Assembly (NCBI GenBank): GCA_034440615.1
Contig: JAOTOM010004325.1
Span: 62,001 to 126,000 of the forward strand
Reading direction: 5' to 3'
DNA length: 64,000 bases
DNA from: Ashinkailepas kermadecensis
Lineage: Eukaryota; Arthropoda; Thecostraca; Neolepadidae
Each line of letters starts with the position of its first letter. Position 1 is the first letter of the stretch. A model generated the notes under the pieces. It had not been told where the DNA came from. It did no database searches and saw nothing but the letters and a program-made list of their open reading frames with translations. Below, in pieces: positions 46,561 to 55,313 of this stretch. The position numbers and the translations under genes are program-made.

Positions 46561-47454
46561 TATATTTGTAGTGAAGATTTTTGCTAGTGTATTTCTTTGC
46601 CAACTGAAAAGTAATCATTTCCAGAGAAAATGAGTAGTCGCATCATCATTTCCACATTCAAATACCCCATATGAAATTATAAAAAATCCAAAAAGTCACA
46701 TTTTACCCTGAACTTGATATATACCAAAATTTGTTCTTGATTTGTATTGGTAAAATATGTTGAAATGTTACAAACTGCAATCAAAACTATCAAGGACTAT
46801 GCAAGATGCTTAGATTACAATGGTTTTTGTGGCATTGACAGGCAAGTTTACCACCAGCTGAAAAGTGCATATGCAAGTGGAATGGATGGTCATATTGTCC
46901 TATTCCTGCTGTTCAAAATTATGTTTATGGTTTTTTTGTTCCTGAAATTCCATATTTCAGTTCTATTGCAGTCCAGCTCTAATATTTTTGTTTGTTTAGA
47001 AACAAAATCAGTATGGAAATGAAATCAATATCAAAACTGTGTAAAAATTATGAAGAGTTCCAGAAGTGAATACTTCAAAATTAACCATGAGGAACCCGTC
47101 AATATATAACTTGCATTGTTCAATGGTATAGTAGTCCCATATACAAATCATCAGAGCAGGCATGTTTTCCAGATCTAATGGAAGAAGTGAAGACTCTTAT
47201 TGTTCTTGGATCAGGTGAGGACTCAGCAATGGTACAAGTGCCTTGCCATTATAATTTGAAGGTATTTTTTTCCATAGAGGGATGCAATGATCAAAGTGTG
47301 TCCACTCCTATTCTCAAATATCAGGGGATTGTGTCCTATACTGGTTAGATATATCCCCAGGAACAAGAAATTCATGCCTCCATGCCTAGTGAGTAAAGTT
47401 TCATTGTGCAATGCTGATCATTGTTTGATCAAATATATGTTGCCCCTTTGATTG
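46561..47454. other. Unassigned AT-rich sequence
   Basis: A reverse family W fragment lies at 46600-46650 (CAACTGAAAAGTAATCATTT). Otherwise no gene was recognised. Confidence 0.35.
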
Positions 47455-47800
47455 CTATGTTTATGAACATGATTAAGATGATGTATCCACTGATTTCCAT
47501 AGGAATTGTATGCTGTTCAGTTGGCAAGCAAACTAATAACACAAGTAGTGCTTTGAGTGAAATGATAGAGACAGTGAATAATAAAGTAAAATTCCCTGCA
47601 AGACCTAACCTCACCACCAAATACCACCAAAATATCCTTTAAAAATTCGACATTTTAAAGAAAACCTAACCTAGCCTAGCTAGCCTCCCTCCAAACATTT
47701 GAAAATTGGAAGGGAAGATTTTTAATTTGTCCCCATTAAAAATGTAACTGAGCATAATCTAGCCTAACCTACCCTACCATAGCCTAGCTTAGCCTCTTTT
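47455..47800 (+). repeat. Family W copy
   Basis: TTTATGAACATGATTAAGATG, AGTTGGCAAGCAAAC and TGCTTTGAGTGAAATGATAG, followed by CCTAACCTAGCC-type runs to 47800. Confidence 0.65.
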
Positions 47801-48495
47801 TCTGCCTATTTTCTAGCCTTTTTATCATTGTTGGGCAGAATGAACACTGTTCCCTTCTCACATAACAATTTTTTTTTCTGGTGGTTAGGTTTGCTATTTC
47901 AGTCCTTGTATATGCTATATTCCATATGCTATTTCAGTCATTGCTATTTTCAGCATTATTGTATTCAACTCTATTATTCTTTCAATCTTATTCCATTGGA
48001 CCATATTCCGCTTTCGACATTGTTCAATTTGACACTAGTTTAGCCCCTCATATCCCCAGCTAATTTTCTCCCTTATTCCATTTGATGCTATTGCACTTTC
48101 AAGCTTGCTCCATTCGATCATATTTCATATGCTCGTATTTCATTGCTCCATTCGATCATATTAGGTTTCAACCTTATTCCATTCAGCTCTATTCACTTTG
48201 AATCACTTTGTTCTGTTCATCTCTGGGTACGGACACCCTTCTTGTTCCAATGAGGGAGTATGTTTCAATGGAAGTGGTATGTTGGAACGTTTTTTTCAGC
48301 TTGTTATGTGAGTAGGTATGCACTTGGTGTATGCCTGGATATATGCCGACCAATCACCGCCGTGGTAGCCACCTTTTCTCGATTGCAGAGGCCCTGCTCC
48401 CCCACTGTTGCAACACACAGCAGTAGCGGCGCACACAGCACCTGGTCTGAAGTGGCAGACAGGGACGCACACGCGGCGACCGGACGGCACCTGCC
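47801..48495. other. Upstream region of the LRR gene
   Basis: An AT-rich segment contains irregular CCATTCGATCATATT / CCATTTGATGCTATT repeats (47980-48200). GC content rises sharply from about 48400, just before the start codon. No TATA box or splice structure could be fixed. Confidence 0.35.
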
Positions 48496-50754
48496 ATGGA
48501 GCCGCTGCGGCGCGCGGCGCCCGCCGAGCTGGTGCCGCTGTGCGAGGCGGCCGCGCTCTGCTACCTGCGCCAGCTGGGCGGCGCCGGCGACGCGCTGCGA
48601 CCGTGGCTGGGCCGCCGGCTGCCGGCGGCGCTGCGACAGCGCCTGCTGGACCGCCTGCTGGCGGACGCCACGCTGCCGGACGCGGCGCTGGTGCGCCTGC
48701 TGGACGCGCTGTCCTCGCCGGGCCTGACGCGCTGCGCGCTGGCCGAGCCGCTGCTGGCGCCGTGCCTGCGGCAGCGCTGCCTGGCGCTGCTGGCCGGCTC
48801 GGCCGACTCGCTGCGGGAGCTGCGCCTGCCGCTGGCCGGCGCCGCCACGCCGGTGCGCGGCGAGCCGGAGGCACTGGCCGGTCTGCTGACGCGGCTGCCG
48901 TCGCTCTGCTGGCTGTCGCTGCGGGCGGCCGCGTCCGACGCGCTGCTCGAGGCGGTGTCGGCCGGCTGCCCGCGCCTGGAGCGGCTCGACGTGTCCGACT
49001 CGCCGGCCGTCAGCAGCCGCGGCGTGGTGCGCCTGCTGCTGCCGCAGCCGCAGCGGCGCGCCGTGATGCGCCGCTGCCTGGCCGCCGAGCACCTGCTGCC
49101 GGCCCAGCTGCGCGGCTGCCGGCCCGCCGCCACCGCCGGCTCGCTGCGCCACGTGCAGCTGCGCGGCACGCGCGTGACCGGCTGCGGCCTGGCGCTGCTG
49201 CTGGTGCTGTGTCCGCGGCTGGAGCGGCTCGACCACGAGCGCACGGCGCGCTCGGTGCAGGCGTTGCACGCGATGGAGCCGACGGCGCGGCTGGCGCTGC
49301 GCGACGCCTGCTGCGCCGGCGAGGACACGGCCGCCGGCGCCGTGGCCGCGCTGTTGGCCGCCTGTCCGCAGCTGGAGACGCTCTCCTGTGGCCACCTGAG
49401 CTCCGCCAGCTGCCTGTCGGCTCTGGCCGGCTCGGCCGTGCGCCGCCTCACGCTGTGGAAGCTGGCGCTGGCGCCGCATCAGCTGCTGCCCGACCTGCGG
49501 CGGCTGACGTCGCTGCAGGCCAACTGCTGCGAGCCGTTCGCCGTCGACCTGACGGCGCTTCTGGCCGGCTGTCCCGACCTGGAGCAGCTGGAGCTGACCG
49601 AGTGCCGGCTGGCCTACGACAGCAGTGCCGCCGAGCGGGCGCCGCCAACTCGTCTGCACAGTCTGAGACTGAGCGGACCGCGCGCGCCGCTGGCCGCCGA
49701 GCACGTGCTGGCCGCTGTGCGCCGGGCACCTCTGCTGCGGCACTTGCAACTGGGGCCGCTGGACCGACTAACCGATGCTCATCTAGAGCAGCTGGTGCCA
49801 CTCGGCTGTGAGACGTTGTCGCTGTCTGGCGGCCAGCTGACATCAGAGGCGCTCTGGCTGCTGATTGGTGGGCGACGACGCCTGCGCGAGCTGACGTTGA
49901 TCGCTCAAGACTGGTATCAGTACAATGAGGTGGACTCTGTGCGCGACAGAGCGCGAGCTGAGAACCTGGCTCTGCGGGTTACCGTGCTGGGTCGAATCCG
50001 CTCGACCCGACCACCGCCGTCGCCGGGAACAGAACCGATACAACCGCCACCGCCGCCACCACCACCACCACCACCACCACCACCACCGCCACCGTCGAGA
50101 ATAGAGTCAACACAACCGCCACTGCGACCACCACCACTACCGCTACCGCCGAGCATAGAGCCAACACAACCGCTACTGCAACCGCGGGGAACAGAACCGA
50201 CACAACCGCCACCGCCTGGAACAGAACCAACACAGCCGCCACCACCACCGCCGGGAACAGAACTGACACAGCCGCCACCGCCGGGAACAGAACCAACACA
50301 TCCGCCACCGCCGCCGCCTGGAACAGAACCAACGCAACCGCCACCGCCGGGAACAGAACCAACGCAACCTCCACCGCCGCCGCCGGAAACAGAACCAACA
50401 CAACCGTCACTGCCGCCGCTAGGAACAGAACCGACACAGTCGCAGCCGCCGGGAATAGAACCAACACAACCGCCACCGCCACCGACGGAATCAGAACCAA
50501 CACAACCGCCACCGCCACCGACGGAATCAGAACCAACACAAACGTCACCGCCCGGCACATCGCCACCGGCCAGCACAGATCATGTGCTAGCGCCTCCACC
50601 CAGGACTGAACAGCCACCGCCGCCACAGCCAGGAACGGAACCGATACAACCGCCTCCGGCTGGAGCACAACAGCCGCCATCACCTCTCGAGCCAGAGCAA
50701 CTACCACGGCCACAGTTCATCGCAGAACATCCTGAAAGAACGCCTTTGTCGTGA
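48496..50754 (+). CDS. GC-rich leucine-rich-repeat protein with proline-rich repeat tail
   Basis: A single uninterrupted frame of 752 residues opens at an ATG in strong context (GCCATGG). Residues about 1-110 are helical and leucine/alanine-rich. From about 115 to 500 irregular leucine-rich repeats occur, e.g. SLCWLSLRAA, CPRLERLDVSD, LRHVQLRGTRVTG, CPDLEQLELTECRL, LRHLQLGPLDRLTD and LRELTLIAQ. This resembles the cysteine-containing LRRs of FBXL/AMN1-type or ZYG11-type ubiquitin-ligase receptors, but no F-box or VHL box can be identified, so the function is unknown. Residues about 503-752 are a low-complexity tail of GTEPTQPPPPPP-like repeats. GC is extreme (often GC at third positions) in the LRR part and changes in the tail to CCACCGCCG/ACAGAACC repeats. 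The LRR part may be the ancestral protein. It could have introns upstream that I cannot see. Confidence 0.75.
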   Translation: MEPLRRAAPAELVPLCEAAALCYLRQLGGAGDALRPWLGRRLPAALRQRLLDRLLADATLPDAALVRLLDALSSPGLTRCALAEPLLAPCLRQRCLALLAGSADSLRELRLPLAGAATPVRGEPEALAGLLTRLPSLCWLSLRAAASDALLEAVSAGCPRLERLDVSDSPAVSSRGVVRLLLPQPQRRAVMRRCLAAEHLLPAQLRGCRPAATAGSLRHVQLRGTRVTGCGLALLLVLCPRLERLDHERTARSVQALHAMEPTARLALRDACCAGEDTAAGAVAALLAACPQLETLSCGHLSSASCLSALAGSAVRRLTLWKLALAPHQLLPDLRRLTSLQANCCEPFAVDLTALLAGCPDLEQLELTECRLAYDSSAAERAPPTRLHSLRLSGPRAPLAAEHVLAAVRRAPLLRHLQLGPLDRLTDAHLEQLVPLGCETLSLSGGQLTSEALWLLIGGRRRLRELTLIAQDWYQYNEVDSVRDRARAENLALRVTVLGRIRSTRPPPSPGTEPIQPPPPPPPPPPPPPPPPPSRIESTQPPLRPPPLPLPPSIEPTQPLLQPRGTEPTQPPPPGTEPTQPPPPPPGTELTQPPPPGTEPTHPPPPPPGTEPTQPPPPGTEPTQPPPPPPETEPTQPSLPPLGTEPTQSQPPGIEPTQPPPPPTESEPTQPPPPPTESEPTQTSPPGTSPPASTDHVLAPPPRTEQPPPPQPGTEPIQPPPAGAQQPPSPLEPEQLPRPQFIAEHPERTPLS
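50001..50580 (+). repeat. In-frame minisatellite coding for GTEPTQPPP repeats
   Basis: Units of 21-36 bp (GGAACAGAACCAACACAACC followed by a variable number of CCG/CCA codons) stay in frame over about 580 bp, with variants IESTQPP, TESEPTQPP. The poly-proline length of each unit varies as in a slipping microsatellite. Confidence 0.85.
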
Positions 50755-51290
50755 CGTGGAGCGAGGTTCAACGGCTGTGACACGGGAAGATATTACTCAT
50801 GGAGCAGTAAAGCGTGGTGGGAACAATGCTTGGAGATGTGCTGATGACAACGTCAGCTGTACCAGACAGTCTGGCATATCGATGGAGTCAAAGTTGGGTC
50901 GGGGAGAGAGTTCGGAGGTTGCATGCTTTAAAATTGTAAGTGCTTTTACATGCAACTAGAAAAGAGAGCACCTCATTTTGAATATCGTTTTGTGTGATTG
51001 TTGTTAATCATGGGGATTTCCTGGAGCGGAAGGTACTTTTGGCATTTTTTCCAACCATGCAAAGTTGATGCTGGCACACCAGATTCATCCTAGGTGCAGG
51101 GGTTTCTTTTATTGCGAAGCTTTGTCCCCACCCGTCTGCCGTGTACCGCCGCCTTCCGCTGTGTCGCCACCTTCTGCCGTGTGTCGCCACCTTCTGCCGT
51201 GTACTGCCGCCTACCGCGTCGTACCGCTGCATCAGCTCATGTTCTACCTTCCTCTGCTGTGTACCACTGCCTCTGCTCATGTATAATTCG
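50755..51290. other. Downstream region of the LRR gene, with short minisatellite
   Basis: About 51125-51260 contains repeats of CGCCACCTTCTGCCGTGT-like units (about 22 bp), a simpler relative of the large array downstream. No coding exon for ALG14 was identified here. Confidence 0.4.
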
Positions 51291-51422
51291 CTCACAAATA
51301 CCTTGGCAGTCAGGTTGGGCGTTCTGACACCTGAGTATCCTGCATAGGTGTGGTGGGAAACGGTATACCTATGCAAGATATTCAAGTGCTAGGTCGCTCA
51401 GCCTGACTGCCAAGGTATTTGT
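51291..51422. repeat. Foldback repeat, 57-bp arms
   Basis: CACAAATACCTTGGCAGTCAGG (51291 on) and its reverse complement ending at 51422 bracket about 18 bp. A third, direct partial copy is at 51470-51530. Its CCTATGCAGGATATTCAGGTG block matches the right arm. Confidence 0.8.
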
Positions 51423-51544
51423 GACGCCAGTGGTATCTAGGTGTGATGGGAAACAGTATGCCTATGCAGGATATTCAGGTGCCAATATGTCCAGTCTGAC
51501 TGCCAAGCTATTTGTAACGCCAAAAGTACCACCGTCCTCTGCTT

Positions 51545-52560
51545 TGTACCGCTGCCTCTGTTCATGTACCACCATCCTCTGTTATGTACGGCTGCCTTCT
51601 GCCTTGTCCCTGGGTCCTCTGTGTACCGCCGCCGTCCACGTGTGTACGGCTGCCCTCTGCCTCGTCCCTGGGTCTTCTGTGTACCGCCGTCGTCCACGTG
51701 TGTACGGCTGTCCTCTGCCTTGCCCTTCGGTCCTCTGTGTACCGTCGTCGTCCACGTGTGTACGGCTGCCCTCTGCCTTGCCCCTCGGTCCTCTGTACCG
51801 CCGTCCACGTGTATACGGCTGCCCTCTGCCTTGCCCCTGGGTCCTCTGTGTACCGTCGTCCACGTGTGTACGGCTGCCCTCTGCCTTGCCCCTGGGTCCT
51901 CTGTGTACCGTCGTCCACGTGTGTATGGCTGCCCTCTGCCTTGTCCCTCGGTCCTCTGTGTACCGTCGTCCACGTGTATACGGCTGCCCTCTGCCTTGCC
52001 CCTGGGTCCTCTGTGTACCGTCGTCCACGTGTATACGGCTGCCCTCTGCCTTGCCCCTGGTTCCTCTGTGTACCGTGGTCCACGTGTATACGGCTGCCCT
52101 CTGCCTTGCCCCTGGGTCCTCTGTGTACCGTCGTCCACGTGTATACGGCTGCCCTCTGCCTTGCCCCTGGGTCCTCTGTGTACCGTCGTCCACGTGTATA
52201 CGGCTGCCCTCTGCCTTGCCCCTGGGTCCTCTGTGTACCGTCGTCCACGTGTATACGGCTGCCCTCTGCCTTGCCCCTGGGTCCTCTGTGTACCGTCGTC
52301 CACGTGTATACGGCTGCCCTCTGCCTTGCCCCTGGGTCCTCTGTGTACCGTCGTCCACGTGTATACGGCTGCCCTCTGCCTTGCTCCTCGGTCCTCTGTG
52401 TACCGTCGTCCACGTGTATACGGCTGCCCTCTGCCTTGCCCCTGGGTCCTCTGTGTACCGTCGTCCACGTGTATACGGCTGCCCTCTGCCTTGCTCCTCG
52501 GTCCTCTGTGTACCGTCGTCCACGTGTGTACGGCTGCCCTCTGCCTTGTCCCTCGGTCCT
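51545..52560. repeat. 55-bp minisatellite (about 18 units), open in all six frames
   Basis: Units begin GTGTACCGTCGTCCACGTGT and continue with ATACGGCTGCCCTCTGCC and a short CTGGGTCCTCT end. Most are exactly 55 bp; the first few are 57-58 bp. Because 55 is one more than a multiple of three, the frame rotates with each unit. All three frames on both strands stay open over about 51584-52683. It sits in pyrimidine-rich orientation directly before the ALG14 exon acceptor and is best read as intronic. Confidence 0.9.
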
Positions 52561-52587
52561 CTGCCACGGGCTGGACGTGCTCGCCAG

Positions 52588-52847
52588 GCGGCCACACGGC
52601 CGAGATGGTGGCGCTGGTGGCGGCACTCGACCAGCGGCGCTTCCGGCCGCGCGTGTATGTGGCCGCCGCCGACGACCGGCTGAGCTGGCGGCGCGCGCTG
52701 GACGCCGAGCGGCGGCCGTCGGACGCGCAGCTGGCCACCGTCCCGCGCAGCCGTCAGGTCGGCCAGCGCTGGCTGAGCAGCGCGCTGACCACGCTGCTGG
52801 CGCTGCTGGCCGCCGTCCGGCTGCTGTTCGCCATGCGGCCTCGTCTG
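52588..52847 (+). CDS. ALG14: ALG14 exon coding the UDP-GlcNAc transferase subunit N-terminal domain
   Basis: ALG14 is the ER-membrane subunit that recruits ALG13. Together they transfer GlcNAc from UDP-GlcNAc to dolichol-PP-GlcNAc, the second step of N-glycan precursor assembly. This exon begins after TGCTCGCCAG (acceptor) with GGHTAEMVALVAAL, the family's glycine-rich GSGGHT signature. It continues with RVYVAAADDRLS, a VPRSRQVGQRWLSS block, a hydrophobic helix (TLLALLAAVRLLF) and MRPRL, ending at a GTGAGC donor. The phase (two bases of the first codon) fits a preceding exon ending in G. The membrane-anchor exon (about 45 residues in relatives) was not found. The pyrimidine-rich 55-bp array lies immediately upstream. 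Confidence 0.85.
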
Positions 52848-53739
52848 GTGAGCAGCGGCGCCCGTCGGGCAGGCGCTGCCTGGTGAGGGGAATCTGCAGA
52901 AGTCCTGGCCAACTCCCGCCCGCCCGGTGAAGGGATCCAGGGAATTGGTGCGTGGTGAAGGGATGCTGGGGAAGCCTGGCTGGTGTGTGGAGGCAGCTAA
53001 CTTGGGGATGGAGTATTCCGATAGGCGTACCAGCTGGCGGGAGTAAGGGAGCAACTGCCGCCTCCCTCATTCTGAGCTCTCCTACAGTCCTGAGTTGACC
53101 TCTCCTGAAGAATACGGCCTCCCCACTCCCATATTTTCATATTTCATAGACTACGTTACCTGCCCCCCCCAATTTAATGGCTGATCAACTCTCAATATCT
53201 TATGGATTAAATATGAAACCGATCGAGCCGTTCTCACAACTACCCCAACGTCATACTGAGGAACCTAATGGCCAATACACGCATTGCCCTCCCCTCTCCC
53301 TATATCAATTTAATGCGTCACCCCTGGACTGGTAAGCTAGCATGAGGCGGGGTTCACCTCGATTCCTCGATTCCTAGTCCTATTTAGCCCATGGTGAGCC
53401 AGGAGAGAACAGCTGATGCCGGCTGAGGTTCGTGTTTATCGTGTGCTTGCGTTTCTGGGCGATTTAGTGAAAACAAGCAACCAGCCATAAAATGAATTTA
53501 AAAACAACGGACTAAGCGAGAAAACACCGCGAATTCAGCCAAGCTCTCATCCCGACTGCCTGCACAGTCTGTAAGCGGTATGTTGCCGCATCCGAACATG
53601 TTGCGTCTCATGACATCTGACGTGCATGACGCGTTTGCCAATTTGTCCCCAGACTTTCGTGACGTGCTTGCCGTCGTGCCCCACCACACGTGCGGCGGAT
53701 GTCGACGTCATTCCCCCATCACGCATGTGTCTCCCCCAG
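52848..53739 (+). other. ALG14: ALG14 intron
   Basis: GT (52848) to AG (53739), phase 0, 892 bp. It has no nested element with clear ends. Bases 53520-53720 have several short open frames and CpG-containing sequence but no recognised product. Confidence 0.75.
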
Positions 53740-53799
53740 GTGCTGATGAACGGACCTGGCACCTGCGTGCCCGTCTGTCTGGCTGCGCTCCTGATGAAG
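53740..53799 (+). CDS. ALG14: ALG14 exon with the NGPGTC motif
   Basis: A 60-bp, phase 0 exon lies between CTCCCCCAG and a GTGAGC donor. It encodes VLMNGPGTCVPVCLAALLMK. NGPGTC is the most conserved ALG14 block and lies in the loop that contacts the donor-binding ALG13 side in models of the complex. Joined to the previous exon it reads MRPRL-VLMNGPG, as in the family. Confidence 0.9.
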
Positions 53800-53927
53800 G
53801 TGAGCCCATGTCAGCTGGGCAGGCTAGTCTGTGCTCTCGCAAGCCACCTTATAAGTCGCTAACGTAAAATATGTTCAATACAATTCGCCACCTGGACGAT
53901 TCAGTTGGTAGAGTACCATCTCGATGG

Positions 53928-53983
53928 ATGTGCGCTGTGTGGCCGAAGCAGTCGATGCACCCCTATGCCCAAATACACAACCA
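53928..53983 (+). mobile_element. Tiny SINE-like element, copy 3, in the ALG14 intron
   Basis: A 56-bp insertion (ATGTGCGCTGTGTGGCC ... CAAATACACAACCAA) is flanked by a perfect 13-bp duplication ACCATCTCGATGG (53915-53927, 53984-53996). Confidence 0.85.
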
Positions 53984-54183
53984 ACCATCTCGATGGGAAG
54001 TGATCTGGGTGGATGCAAAATCAACGCTCGATGTCCATTTTTCTGCTTCTTTCCAATAAGAAAAAACAGGTGGAATCGGATCCCATTTGTGCGCATGCTC
54101 CTACATCAGAAGTTGTATTTTTTTATTATCTTTAAACTCATCCTTAATTCTATTTTTAATTTATTTTTAAATCTTTCATTTTA

Positions 54184-54918
54184 TACATTGCGTGTAAAGA
54201 AAATATACGACCTTCAATATACCAGGAGGTGCTGAGTTGACATCAAAAGTAACGTTAAGGATTATACTTTATTGCTGATTATACTTTATTACTCATTTAT
54301 TAGGCGAACACATGATCGACAAACACTCTAACATGGAACACAGCGACACTAACACACACTTCAAAGTAGAAATTCTAGCAACAGCCAGGGACAACGCTGA
54401 TCTGAAGGTCCTCGAATCTCTACACATACGTAATCTACGGCCGCAACTAAACACGCAAACGACGTCTTGGTATATCACAAAATTACATAAACAAATTATA
54501 TTTTATGTATTACGCGTTATATTGGATATATGTCTATATATGTGCGTTAGTGTATGTATCGATATGTATATGGACCATCGGCTCGGGCTTCCTCAGAGGA
54601 TTCCATCTTGACATAGTTTGTTTCTGGTTTGGAGTTTCTTTAAGTGTCTGCACCATTGAGGAGGATTTTTTGCATTCCACGTGCCTTGTTGCACGTTTTT
54701 TCCCGTGTGCTTTTTTTCTTCAATTGTTTAGCTTGACATTTTTATATCACTCCTGACGATGGCCCCCGGCCGAAACGTTGAGTAATAAAGTATAATCCTT
54801 AACGTTACTTTTGATGTCAACTCAGCACCTCCTGGTTTATTGAAGGTCGTATATTTTCTTTACACGCAATGTCTAAAACCCAGGAGCATCTAAGAGTCAT
54901 TCTTCGTTGTATTAAACA
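54184..54918 (+). mobile_element. Penelope fragment PLE-3 with inverted ends in one target duplication
   Basis: AATCTTTCATTTTA (54170-54183) and AATCTTTAATTTTA (54919-54932) flank the insertion, 13 of 14 matching. The left about 105 bp is the terminus in reverse orientation. It is joined at about 54298 to the plus-strand tail of the GIY-YIG domain (GEHMIDKHSNMEHSDTN...RNLRPQLNTQTTSWY) and the normal 3' end with a hammerhead-like motif. It has the same layout as PLE-2 in miniature and is non-functional. Confidence 0.85.
54732..54825 (+). ncRNA. Hammerhead-ribozyme-like motif of PLE-3
   Basis: CTGACGA at 54753-54759, stem II GGCC-CCC-GGCC, GAAAC at 54772-54776, AACGTT pair closing at 54801-54806, and TTGACAT/ATGTCAA outer pair. 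The only change from PLE-2 in the core region is in the stem II loop (CCT to CCC), leaving all stems intact. Confidence 0.6.
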
Positions 54919-55142
54919 ATCTTTAATTTTAATTTAATTAAGTATTTTTAATTCTGATTTATCCGAACCTGTGCAATGTTTGTGGAAGATGGATTTCTTT
55001 GCAATTCAGATCCATCTTTTTGGCTCACCCCCATCACTTCCTATCTTATTTGCCTCTCAGACTGTTTTTAAACAACATTACACCGATGTTCCCAGCAGAG
55101 ATGGCTCAGTCTGATGTACCTACATATATAAATATGTGGCAG

Positions 55143-55313
55143 GTGCTGCTCTGGCGGTCCGTGCGCACCGTATTCGTGGAAAGCGTCTGCCGCGTGCGCA
55201 GTCTATCCTTCAGCGGGCAGATCCTGTACCGACTGGCCGACGACGTCATCGTGCAGTGGCCAGAACTGCAACGCCGCTACCCGCGCGCCCTCTACATGGG
55301 CCGACTGGTGTGA
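55143..55313 (+). CDS. ALG14: ALG14 last exon
   Basis: It starts after ATGTGGCAG and encodes 56 residues and the stop: VLLWRSVRTVFVESVCRVRS, then LSFSGQILYRLADDVIVQWPEL and the terminal YMGRLV. VESVCRV, LSxSGKxLY-type and VQWP are diagnostic of ALG14; the short C-terminal tail after MGR mediates ALG13 binding in yeast. The TGA stop (55311-55313) overlaps a TGACGTCA palindrome. The three exons give about 162 residues, matching the family's catalytic-scaffold part. Confidence 0.92.
   Translation: MLLWRSVRTVFVESVCRVRSLSFSGQILYRLADDVIVQWPELQRRYPRALYMGRLV

Larger units (their letters stand above)
53800..55142 (+). other. ALG14: ALG14 intron carrying a tiny SINE-like element and a Penelope fragment
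   Basis: A 1343-bp phase 0 intron, GT at 53800 and AG at 55141-55142. Insertions at 53928-53983 and 54184-54918 make up over half of it. Confidence 0.8.

Noticed and set aside
48296..49843. Long antisense open frames over the LRR gene
   Set aside because: Extreme GC removes stop codons; the antisense products are arginine/alanine-rich without motifs.
51545..52560. CRISPR-like array
   Set aside because: Units are contiguous with no unique spacers, and the genome is eukaryotic.
51421..53070. Six overlapping open frames of 420-500 residues
   Set aside because: All come from the 55-bp minisatellite; only the stretch after 52588 in one frame matches a protein family (ALG14).
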